Shown here piece after piece: positions 1 through 5,166 of a stretch of DNA of 5,166 bases. Position numbers and translations under genes: made by a program. The DNA is from Enterobacteriaceae bacterium. GTDB taxonomy: Bacteria; Pseudomonadota; Gammaproteobacteria; Enterobacterales; Enterobacteriaceae. Location of the stretch: positions 1 through 5,166 of the forward strand of contig JALAGK010000056.1 of assembly GCA_022712475.1 (NCBI GenBank). The letters run 5' to 3'. Each line of letters starts with the position of its first letter. Positions within the stretch are counted from its first letter, which is position 1. The notes beneath the pieces are model-generated. The model had not been told where the DNA came from. It made no database searches and was given only the letters and a program-made list of their open reading frames with translations.

Positions 1-461
1 ACCTTGTACTGTCTACACTGCACACACAGTCCACCGTCGAAACGCTGACGCGCCTTGAACAGATGGGTATTGCTCGCTGGCAAATCGCCTGCACGCTTGA
101 ACTAATTGTCGCCCAACGTCTGGTGCGCCGCCTGTGTTCACATTGCCGACAACCCGCAGCCGAAACATTGATACTGTCACAAACGCTATCGCCAGAACCT
201 GTTACGCACTGGCACGCCGTGGGATGCGAGCGCTGCTATGGCGGCTATTACGACAGACTGGCCCTGTTTGAACTGATGCCGATAGGCGCCACGTTACGGC
301 AGGCTATTCTTGCAGGTGAAACCGCTCACATGCTGGAGCAGCGTTGCCGCCAGCAAGGTATGCAGACACTGCTGGAAAGCGGAATAAGCGCCGTCAGTCA
401 GGGGCTCACCACGGCACATGAGCTGTGGCGGGTGCTGGGTTTACCTCATGAGGAAAACTAA
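1..461 (+). CDS. hofB: HofB, type IV pilus/type II secretion assembly ATPase (GspE/PilB family), 3' part only
   Basis: The reading frame is open from the left edge (first whole codon at 3) to a TAA at 459-461, giving 152 visible residues. E. coli HofB has about 461, so roughly the last third is present and the Walker A and B motifs lie outside the window. The fragment opens in the His-box region (STLHT, visible residues 4-8), followed by the conserved AQRLVRRLC segment. It keeps the tetracysteine zinc site of the GspE/PilB C-terminal domain: CSHC at visible residues 45-48 and CERC at 75-78. Family role: a cytoplasmic hexameric ATPase that drives pilin or pseudopilin assembly through the membrane platform protein. 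It overlaps hofC by 14 bases, so the pair is probably translationally coupled, and the operon should begin with a prepilin gene (ppdD in E. coli) to the left. No frameshift is visible. An ATG at 63 exists but is internal, because homology continues upstream of it. Confidence 0.95.
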   Translation, partial: LVLSTLHTQSTVETLTRLEQMGIARWQIACTLELIVAQRLVRRLCSHCRQPAAETLILSQTLSPEPVTHWHAVGCERCYGGYYDRLALFELMPIGATLRQAILAGETAHMLEQRCRQQGMQTLLESGISAVSQGLTTAHELWRVLGLPHEEN

Positions 462-1656
462 ACTAAAACTCTGGCGCTGGCAGGTGCTTGAGCCAGAGGG
501 TGAACTAAAACAGGGATTTTCACTGGCTAGTGAGCGCAATACCGTTTTACAGGAGTTTGCACGGCGCAACGCCATTCCCATCCGCTTGCGCCCACTTTCC
601 TTCTCAGCGCACCGTAGCTGGAGCTTACGTAATAAGATTGATTTTTTACACCAGCTTGCAGCACTTGTGCATGCCGGTATCTCACTGGATTTTGGTTGCC
701 GGATGCTGGCCGAACAACATCCGCTTCCTGCGTGGCGCGCCCTGCTTGAGCAGGTTGCTCGCCAGCTTGAACAAGGCCAGGCGCTGTCTGTCATTCTTGA
801 ACAGTGGCCAACTGTTTTCCCACCGCTGTTTATCGCTCTGCTGCGTACCGGTGAGCTGACGGGGAAGCTGGATACCAGCTGCCGCCAGTTGGCCGTCCAG
901 CAGGAGCAACAGTACCTGCTGCATAAAAAAGTGATGAAAGCACTGCGCTATCCGCTGTTTACGCTGCTTATTGCCCTGGCGGTCAGCGGCGCAATGTTGA
1001 TTTTTGTTCTGCCCGAGTTTGCCAGTATCTACCAAAGCTTTAATGCGCCACTGCCCGCGCTCACCCAACATCTTATCGCGTTTTCTGACTGGCTTGAGCG
1101 CAACGCGCCAGGGTGCCTGGCACTCACTGTTTTATTGACTACTGGCTGGGCGTACCTGCGCCGCCAGCCGCGTTGGCAAAACAGAATATACCGTCTTCTT
1201 CTGAAGCTGCCATTGTTTGCTGAACTGGTGCAGGGCCAGCGATTAACTCAGATACATACCACCCTGGCCCTCACGCAACAGTCCGGTATCGCGCTCATTC
1301 AGGGATTGGAAGCTGCTGAAATGGTGATGGCACATCCGTTGTGGCAGGCGAAGTTGCGCGATATGCGCATGTCCATCAGTACTGGTGGAACATTTTCGCA
1401 GGCACTGAGTCAGGCGGGTATTTTTACCCCCTTTTGCATTCAGCTTGCCCGCACCGGCGAAGAGAGCGGTAGTCTTGATGACATGCTGGACAGGCTGGCG
1501 CAGTGGCACGCAGAACGTACTCTTGAACGTGCCGAGAAACTAACAGCAGCACTGGAGCCATTAATGATGGTGGTGATGGGCGTAATGGTTGGCACGCTCG
1601 TCATCGCCATGTATTTGCCCATCTTTCAGCTTGGTGATGCCATGAGTATGGGTTGA
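448..1656 (+). CDS. hofC: HofC, inner-membrane platform protein of type IV pilus-like assembly (PilC/GspF family)
   Basis: The 402-residue product is close to the roughly 400 of E. coli HofC. Two T2SF domains are visible, at about residues 66-189 and 268-391. Each carries the same internal signature: RTGELTGKLD at 133-142 and RTGEESGSLD at 335-344. Membrane segments are predicted by eye at about 169-189, 222-238 and 371-393, the last running into the conserved AMYLPIF ending. The PEFASIY...PLPALT motif after the first segment is typical of PilC/GspF. The protein is expected in the inner membrane as the platform on which the HofB ATPase acts. The ATG at 448 is preferred because its N-terminus (MRKTKLKLWRW) resembles the short LWRW start of the E. 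coli protein. An in-frame ATG at 418 would add ten unrelated residues. The Shine-Dalgarno signal is weak (GGG at 437-439), which fits coupling to hofB. No prepilin peptidase gene follows it, unlike Pseudomonas pilBCD. Confidence 0.93.
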   Translation: MRKTKLKLWRWQVLEPEGELKQGFSLASERNTVLQEFARRNAIPIRLRPLSFSAHRSWSLRNKIDFLHQLAALVHAGISLDFGCRMLAEQHPLPAWRALLEQVARQLEQGQALSVILEQWPTVFPPLFIALLRTGELTGKLDTSCRQLAVQQEQQYLLHKKVMKALRYPLFTLLIALAVSGAMLIFVLPEFASIYQSFNAPLPALTQHLIAFSDWLERNAPGCLALTVLLTTGWAYLRRQPRWQNRIYRLLLKLPLFAELVQGQRLTQIHTTLALTQQSGIALIQGLEAAEMVMAHPLWQAKLRDMRMSISTGGTFSQALSQAGIFTPFCIQLARTGEESGSLDDMLDRLAQWHAERTLERAEKLTAALEPLMMVVMGVMVGTLVIAMYLPIFQLGDAMSMG

Positions 1657-1790
1657 GAGCCATGAGCACACCGGTAGTGATATCAGAACACAGTAATTGC
1701 AGGTATGAAATGGCGGTAACGAAGGCAAGACCCAGAATGAAGGGCCAAAATGAAACAGGCCATACAGTCGCAGCGTAGCATAATGCCAGA

Positions 1791-1819
1791 TAAACAAAAC
1801 GGCGCGTCTGAGACGCGCC
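1791..1819 (-). terminator. Intrinsic terminator of guaC
   Basis: Positions 1801-1808 (GGCGCGTC) and 1812-1819 (GACGCGCC) form a perfect 8-bp GC-rich stem with a 3-base TGA loop. On the minus strand it is followed by GTTTTGTTTA (1800-1791), a usable but interrupted U tract. It begins 25 bases after the guaC stop codon. On the plus strand the hairpin has no T run after it, so it should not stop hofC transcription by the intrinsic mechanism. Confidence 0.82.
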
Positions 1820-1843
1820 GCAGAACAGCGTTGACGGGTTCAC

Positions 1844-2887
1844 TCACAGGCTATTGAAAATGCGATTTTCCTGTTCCTGAACACGGATAAACGTAGTGCG
1901 CTTCGTCAGCTCTTTCAGGCGTGATGCCCCCACGTAGGTACAGGCCGAGCGCAGGCCACCAAGAATATCACGCGCGGTATTTTCTACTGGCCCACGCAAC
2001 GGCAGGCGAACAGTTTTCCCCTCTGCAGCACGGTAACCCGCCACACCGCCAACATGGCGATTCATTGCCGACTCGGAACTCATGCCGTAGAACAACATAA
2101 ATTTCTCACCGTCTTCTTCAACGATTTTGCCGCCGCTCTCTTCATGCCCAGCCAGCATACCGCCAAGCATGACAAAGTCAGCACCACCGCCAAACGCTTT
2201 TGCCACATCACCTGGCATAGTGCAGCCACCGTCGCTGACTATCTGTCCGCCCAGGCCGTGAGCCGCATCTGCACATTCAATCACCGCAGAAAGTTGCGGA
2301 TAACCAACGCCGGTTTTAACACGCGTCGTGCACACTGAGCCCGGACCAATTCCCACTTTCACAATGTCTGCGCCAGAAAGAATCAGCTCTTCACACATCT
2401 CACCCGTTACGACATTACCTGCGCAAATAACTTTATCCGGCCACGCCTCACGAGCCTTGCTGACAAACTGCACGAAGTGCTCAGAGTAGCCGTTTGCCAC
2501 GTCGATACAGATAAACTTCAGTTCAGAACTGAGCGCCAGAATTGCTTTGGTCTTCGCAAAATCAGCCTCAGACGTACCTGTAGATACCATCACATGCTGC
2601 AAAACACCCTGCGGCGCGTTCTGAATAAAGCTGTGCCAGTCTTCAGCGCTGTAATGTTTATGCACGGCCGTGAGAATGCCAAATCCGGCCAAAGCCTGAG
2701 CCATACTAAACGTACCCACAGTGTCCATATTGGCCGCAATAATCGGCACGCCGGACCAGGTTACGCCTGAATGTTTAAAAGAGAATTCGCGCTCAAGCTC
2801 AACGTCAGAACGGCTTTTGAGGGTAGAACGTTTAGGGCGGATAAGAACGTCTTTAAAACCTAATTTCAGATCTTCTTCAATACGCAT
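1844..2887 (-). CDS. guaC: GMP reductase GuaC
   Basis: GuaC carries out the NADPH-dependent reductive deamination of GMP to IMP and ammonia in the cytosol, returning guanine nucleotides to the central purine pool. The product has 347 residues, the same as E. coli GuaC, and forms one IMPDH/GMPR-type TIM barrel. Visible landmarks are AANMDTVGT at about 51-59, the catalytic loop [11 protein letters not shown] at 179-189 with the nucleophilic Cys186 and Thr188, the phosphate-binding SDGG at 218-221 and [10 protein letters not shown] at about 242-251, and the flap segment near YRAAEGK at 285-291. There is no CBS-domain insertion, which separates it from IMP dehydrogenase. The ATG at 2887-2885 has a good Shine-Dalgarno AGGAAA (plus-strand 2894-2899) six bases upstream and gives the expected [11 protein letters not shown] start. 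The gene stands alone, divergent from coaE and convergent with hofC, with its own terminator just downstream. The stop is TGA. Confidence 0.98.
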   Translation of the reverse strand: MRIEEDLKLGFKDVLIRPKRSTLKSRSDVELEREFSFKHSGVTWSGVPIIAANMDTVGTFSMAQALAGFGILTAVHKHYSAEDWHSFIQNAPQGVLQHVMVSTGTSEADFAKTKAILALSSELKFICIDVANGYSEHFVQFVSKAREAWPDKVICAGNVVTGEMCEELILSGADIVKVGIGPGSVCTTRVKTGVGYPQLSAVIECADAAHGLGGQIVSDGGCTMPGDVAKAFGGGADFVMLGGMLAGHEESGGKIVEEDGEKFMLFYGMSSESAMNRHVGGVAGYRAAEGKTVRLPLRGPVENTARDILGGLRSACTYVGASRLKELTKRTTFIRVQEQENRIFNSL

Positions 2888-2917
2888 GTGCGGTTTCCTG
2901 GATTATGTGGCGACTCG

Positions 2918-2963
2918 CTGTAACGTTATCGGCGGTGTAGCAACCAACTCCAGTGACGCTATC
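2918..2963. repeat. Pair of imperfect 13-bp direct repeats in the guaC leader/promoter
   Basis: CTGTAACGTTATC (2918-2930) and CAGTGACGCTATC (2951-2963) agree at 10 of 13 positions and lie 33 bases apart, about three helical turns. The second copy overlaps the proposed guaC -10 and start site, and the first lies in the leader. The placement would suit an operator pair, but no known regulator is recognised in the sequence, and the match could be chance. Confidence 0.3.
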
Positions 2964-2988
2964 ATACGCACTAATATTGCCTGCGCAA
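2961..2988 (-). promoter_or_regulatory. Probable sigma-70 promoter of guaC
   Basis: On the minus strand, TTGCGC (plus 2983-2988) is followed after 16 bases by TATGAT (plus 2961-2966), which matches the -10 consensus at 5 of 6 positions. The -35 is weaker, at 3 of 6. Transcription would start near 2954, giving a leader of about 66 bases before the guaC ATG. The -35 lies inside a small inverted repeat, TTGC-N4-GCAA (2977-2988), and a direct-repeat copy overlaps the -10, so a regulator could act here. Assigned from sequence pattern only. Confidence 0.45.
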
Positions 2989-2990
2989 GA

Positions 2991-3020
2991 CTGCGAAAAA
3001 TCCCTTTTTTACGCTACAAT
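2991..3020 (+). promoter_or_regulatory. Possible promoter for the coaE-zapD-yacG operon
   Basis: TACAAT at 3015-3020 matches the -10 consensus at 5 of 6 positions. The best -35 at acceptable spacing (18 bases) is CTGCGA at 2991-2996, only 3 of 6. A T6 run at 3005-3010 lies in the spacer. If used, the leader before coaE would be about 115 bases. It lies back to back with the proposed guaC promoter. The weak -35 keeps confidence low, and another start nearer coaE is possible. Confidence 0.28.
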
Positions 3021-3141
3021 CCTGAAAATTTATCTCAGCAACGCCAGGCCGGGTCGCAGAGCCGTGCTATATCACAGGATGATGTAACGGTGACGTAACA
3101 CCCGAACCTCTCCGTCTGGCAGAATTCAGGATAATGACTTT

Positions 3142-3762
3142 ATGGTCTATACGGTCGCTTTAACGGGCGGCATTGGTAGCGGCAAAAGTACCGTGGCCGA
3201 CGCCTTCTCCCGTTCAGGGGTAGCCGTTGTTGATGCTGATATTATCGCACGCCAGGTCGTAGAGCCGGGAAAGCCCGTCCTGCGCGCTATTATTGAACAC
3301 TTCGGCACCGATGTACTGGCAAACGACGGCAGTCTTAACCGACGCCGATTGCGTGACATCATTTTCGCAGAGCCTGCACAAAAGGCGTGGCTTAACGCGC
3401 TGCTACATCCTTTGATACAACAGCAAACACAGGAAGCTATCGCCTGCGCAATTTCCCCTTACGTACTGTGGGTAGTGCCGCTATTGGTAGAAAACGGGCT
3501 GTGCGATAAAGCCAGCCGCGTACTGGTCGTTGATGTCAGCGTGCAGACACAGTTGTCACGCACAATGGCGCGCGACGGTATTTCCCGTGAACAGGCAGAA
3601 CAGATTATCGCCGCCCAGGTTTCCCGCGAGGAGCGTCTGGCCGCCGCCGACGATATCATTAATAACGATGGTGAGCCGCAACTCGCCATTGCGCAAGTAG
3701 CCACCCTGCACCAGCGCTATCTGGCACTGGCTGCACAGGCAGCAGCACAGGAACCACATTAA
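3142..3762 (+). CDS. coaE: Dephospho-CoA kinase CoaE
   Basis: CoaE phosphorylates the 3'-hydroxyl of the ribose of dephospho-CoA with ATP, the final step of coenzyme A synthesis, in the cytosol. The product has 206 residues, the same as E. coli CoaE. The P-loop GGIGSGKST sits at residues 9-17, with Lys15 in the Walker A lysine position. It is followed by the substrate-side [13 protein letters not shown] motif from residue 31, the LLHPLI helix near 91-96, the [15 protein letters not shown] core strand near 107-121, and a LID-type region rich in Arg and Glu ([14 protein letters not shown] and onward). The ATG at 3142 gives [10 protein letters not shown], matching the family N-terminus, and AGGA at 3128-3131 lies ten bases upstream. 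It is first in a run of three plus-strand genes, and its TAA overlaps the zapD start by one base (TAATG). The C-terminal tail after about 195 is Ala/Gln-rich and less conserved. Confidence 0.97.
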   Translation: MVYTVALTGGIGSGKSTVADAFSRSGVAVVDADIIARQVVEPGKPVLRAIIEHFGTDVLANDGSLNRRRLRDIIFAEPAQKAWLNALLHPLIQQQTQEAIACAISPYVLWVVPLLVENGLCDKASRVLVVDVSVQTQLSRTMARDGISREQAEQIIAAQVSREERLAAADDIINNDGEPQLAIAQVATLHQRYLALAAQAAAQEPH

Positions 3763-4505
3763 TGCACGCTTACGTTCTCTTTGAGCATCCTCTTAATGAA
3801 AAAATGCGTACCTGGCTGCGCATGGAATTTTTACTGACACAGATGGAAGCCCAACTTCCGGTTCGTGACCACGCCAGCGCATTGAATTTTTTTCGCAACG
3901 CCAGTGACCTTCTCGATGTTTTTGAGCGTGGCGAAATACGCACTGAAATTCTTAAAGAGCTGGAACGCCAGCAGCGTAAACTCAATAGCTGGGCCGAGGT
4001 TCCCGGAGCGGACACACATCGCATCCGGGAGCTTGGCACTCAGTTACGTGAATCAGGTAGCAAGATGATGTCGGCCCCGCGTCCGGGCCAGATTCTACGT
4101 GAAGATAAGCTCCTGGCTCTGGTACGCCAGCGTCTGAGTATCCCCGGTGGTTGCTGCAGCTTTGATTTACCAACGCTGCACATCTGGCTTGCCCTGCCGC
4201 AACATGTACGTGATGAGCAGGTTGAATACTGGCAGGCTTCACTGGAGCCGATAAAAGAGCCGCTGAACATGCTGCTGGAGTTGATTCGTAACGCAGCCCC
4301 GCTGCGTAGGCAGACCAGCCTCAATGGCTTTTATCAGGACAATGGCGAGGATGCGGATCTGCTGCGTCTACAGCTTCCCGCCGACGATGGGCTGTATCCG
4401 CAAATCTCAGGTCACAAAAGTCGCTTTGCCATTCGCTTTTTACCGTTAGATAGTGAGCGTGGCGGCGTACCTGAACGTCTCGATTTTGAACTTGCCTGCT
4501 GCTAA
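3762..4505 (+). CDS. zapD: Cell division protein ZapD (FtsZ-associated)
   Basis: ZapD is a cytoplasmic protein that binds the C-terminal tail of FtsZ and bundles or crosslinks FtsZ protofilaments, stabilising the division ring. The 247-residue product equals the E. coli length. It begins [16 protein letters not shown] and contains [16 protein letters not shown] near residues 44-59. Long near-identical blocks follow, including [17 protein letters not shown] in the middle, then [12 protein letters not shown] and [11 protein letters not shown], and it ends FELACC. The N-terminal half is charged and helical, and the C-terminal half corresponds to the family's beta-rich domain. There is no signal peptide or membrane segment. 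The start codon shares a base with the coaE stop (TAATG), implying translational reinitiation rather than a separate strong ribosome binding site. Its own stop overlaps the Shine-Dalgarno sequence of yacG. Confidence 0.97.
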   Translation: MHAYVLFEHPLNEKMRTWLRMEFLLTQMEAQLPVRDHASALNFFRNASDLLDVFERGEIRTEILKELERQQRKLNSWAEVPGADTHRIRELGTQLRESGSKMMSAPRPGQILREDKLLALVRQRLSIPGGCCSFDLPTLHIWLALPQHVRDEQVEYWQASLEPIKEPLNMLLELIRNAAPLRRQTSLNGFYQDNGEDADLLRLQLPADDGLYPQISGHKSRFAIRFLPLDSERGGVPERLDFELACC

Positions 4506-4514
4506 GGAGCAAGA

Positions 4515-4712
4515 ATGTCAGATGCGACTGTGGTCAACTGCCCAACCTGCGGCAAGGCTGTTATCTGGAATGAAAGCAGCCCGTTTCGCCCGTTTTGCAG
4601 CAAGCGCTGCCAGTTGATTGATCTCGGCGAATGGGCTGCGGAAGAAAAACGTATTCCAAGCCAGGGGGATTTGTCGGACAGCGACGGCTGGAGCGAAACA
4701 GAGAATCAGTAA
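4515..4712 (+). CDS. yacG: DNA gyrase inhibitor YacG (small zinc-finger protein)
   Basis: This 65-residue protein has the family's four-cysteine zinc site: CPTC at residues 9-12, then Cys28 and Cys32 in [16 protein letters not shown]. The family in E. coli binds the C-terminal part of GyrB and inhibits gyrase-catalysed supercoiling. The tail after about residue 46 is acidic and Ser-rich ([11 protein letters not shown]) and probably disordered, as in the E. coli protein. A strong Shine-Dalgarno AAGGAG (4504-4509) overlaps the zapD stop codon and lies five bases before the ATG, which settles the start. It is the last gene of the coaE-zapD-yacG run and is followed within eight bases by a hairpin. 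Confidence 0.97.
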   Translation: MSDATVVNCPTCGKAVIWNESSPFRPFCSKRCQLIDLGEWAAEEKRIPSQGDLSDSDGWSETENQ

Positions 4713-4719
4713 CCACTAT

Positions 4720-4751
4720 GGTGCGCCACCATATGGCGCACCCGTATTTTA
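4720..4751 (+). terminator. Hairpin terminator between convergent yacG and mutT
   Basis: GGTGCGCCA (4720-4728) pairs perfectly with TGGCGCACC (4734-4742) around the 5-base loop CCATA. On the plus strand it is followed by CGTATTTTA, a short T tract (4747-4750), so it most likely ends the coaE-zapD-yacG transcript. On the minus strand no T run follows the stem, so for mutT it may only act as a 3'-end stabilising structure or a weak terminator. The T tract overlaps the mutT stop codon (4749-4751). Confidence 0.7.
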
Positions 4752-5138
4752 CTCGCCCAACAGCTTCTCAATAACGGCCACATTGGCGGGTGGAAATGCC
4801 TGCGCATTTAGCGCACGTTGCGCAACCCATTCTCCCGGCTGACCTTCCTTGCCCCATGGCTCTCCCTGCCACTGCTCAACCAGAAAAAACCACAGGTTAA
4901 CGTTACGATCGCTAAACTCATGTGAAAGCGTCTCATACAGCGAGTATTTTATAGCGGTAATGCCGGTCTCTTCCTCAAGCTCGCGTACCAGCGCCTGCTC
5001 AGGTGTTTCACCTGCCTCTATTTTACCGCCGGGAAACTCCCACTTGTTCGCCATATGGGCATCCGCTGCCCGGCGGGTGATAAAAATGTCGCCTTGCGGA
5101 TTACGGATGATGCCCACGGCAATATTCAGCTGTTTCAT
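4749..5138 (-). CDS. mutT: 8-oxo-dGTP diphosphatase MutT (Nudix hydrolase)
   Basis: MutT hydrolyses 8-oxo-dGTP (and the ribonucleotide form) to the monophosphate plus pyrophosphate, preventing A:T to C:G transversions. From the ATG at 5138 the product is 129 residues, the E. coli length, and the numbering then matches exactly. The Nudix box G-x5-E-x7-RELEEETGI spans 38-60, with metal ligands Glu53, Glu56, Glu57 and Glu98. The nucleotide-pocket residues Arg23, His28, Phe35, Phe75 and Asn119 are all present. An in-frame ATG at 5147 would add MKI, but its only G-rich upstream sequence touches the start codon and the third codon is the rare ATA, so 5138 is preferred. The middle (residues 61-80) and C-terminus differ visibly from E. 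coli while the catalytic parts do not. It converges on yacG, and the gene upstream, outside the window, is expected to be secA. Confidence 0.96.
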   Translation of the reverse strand: MKQLNIAVGIIRNPQGDIFITRRAADAHMANKWEFPGGKIEAGETPEQALVRELEEETGITAIKYSLYETLSHEFSDRNVNLWFFLVEQWQGEPWGKEGQPGEWVAQRALNAQAFPPANVAVIEKLLGE

Positions 5139-5152
5139 TATCTTCATCCCAT

Positions 5153-5166
5153 AAAAAAGGGCACAG
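5153..5166 (-). terminator. Possible 3' arm and U tract of a terminator upstream of mutT (cut by window edge)
   Basis: Read on the minus strand, the edge begins CTGTGCCC followed directly by six T residues (plus 5153-5158). A GC-rich arm followed by T6 is the shape of the second half of an intrinsic terminator, probably for the gene before mutT. The 5' arm lies outside the window, so the stem cannot be confirmed. Confidence 0.3.

Noticed and set aside
418..447. Upstream in-frame ATG extending HofC by ten residues
   Set aside because: The added residues have no counterpart in the remembered E. coli HofC, and this start would deepen the overlap with hofB to 44 bases. The ATG at 448 gives the family N-terminus.
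1662..1778. 38-codon plus-strand frame just after hofC (MSTPVVISEHSN...)
   Set aside because: Only a GAGAG placed too close to the ATG could serve as a ribosome binding site. The product is not recognised and composition is not protein-like, so chance is the simpler explanation.
1561..1797. Minus-strand frame ending in a His run, opposite the 3' end of hofC
   Set aside because: It starts at TTG within the guaC terminator region, and the His run is the antisense of the Met/Val codons of the HofC C-terminal membrane segment. It is a shadow frame.
2054..2770. Plus-strand frames inside guaC
   Set aside because: They are opposite a full-length, highly conserved GMP reductase and show no recognisable motif.
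2915..2932. PurR-type operator around AACGTT
   Set aside because: Aligned to the PurR consensus it matches only about half of the fixed positions, so I do not call it.
2721..3098. 125-codon plus-strand frame spanning the guaC 5' end and the intergenic region
   Set aside because: About half is antisense to guaC, and the rest covers the promoter region. It has no ribosome binding site or recognisable domain.
4849..5154. Plus-strand frame opposite mutT
   Set aside because: The minus strand carries a complete Nudix hydrolase with all catalytic residues. The Ser-rich plus frame is its antisense shadow.

Overview
The window is chromosomal DNA from a gammaproteobacterium of the order Enterobacterales. 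Every recognisable protein closely resembles its Escherichia coli K-12 counterpart, as remembered, and the gene order hofB-hofC / guaC / coaE-zapD-yacG / mutT matches the E. coli block between ppdD and secA, read in the opposite orientation. HofB, HofC, MutT and parts of CoaE differ enough from E. coli to suggest a different genus, probably in Enterobacteriaceae or Erwiniaceae. The sequence alone does not let me name it. I see no mobile element, CRISPR array, tRNA, rRNA or sign of horizontal transfer.

Layout. Positions 1-461 (+) hold the 3' third of hofB, a type IV pilus/type II secretion assembly ATPase. It overlaps hofC (448-1656, +), the inner-membrane platform protein. After a 187-base gap with no convincing gene lies guaC (1844-2887, -), GMP reductase, which converges on hofC and ends at a strong intrinsic terminator. 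A 254-base divergent intergenic region (2888-3141) carries the likely guaC promoter, a pair of imperfect direct repeats and a possible coaE promoter. Next comes the tight operon coaE (3142-3762), zapD (3762-4505) and yacG (4515-4712), all +. A perfect 9-bp hairpin separates yacG from the convergent mutT (4749-5138, -). The right edge looks like the end of a terminator belonging to the gene upstream of mutT, expected to be secA.

How the genes relate. HofB and HofC are ATPase and platform partners for a type IV pilus-like fibre whose pilin (ppdD in E. coli) should lie just left of the window. GuaC returns guanine nucleotides to IMP. CoaE makes the last step of coenzyme A. ZapD bundles FtsZ filaments at the division ring. 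YacG is a small zinc protein that inhibits DNA gyrase. MutT removes 8-oxo-dGTP from the nucleotide pool. The last four are housekeeping functions whose grouping is conserved but not obviously one pathway.

This is an ordinary core-genome region. I found no new multi-gene system. The points worth a second look are small: the arrangement of the guaC-coaE intergenic region, an open hydrophobic frame directly following the guaC stop codon, and terminator geometry around mutT.
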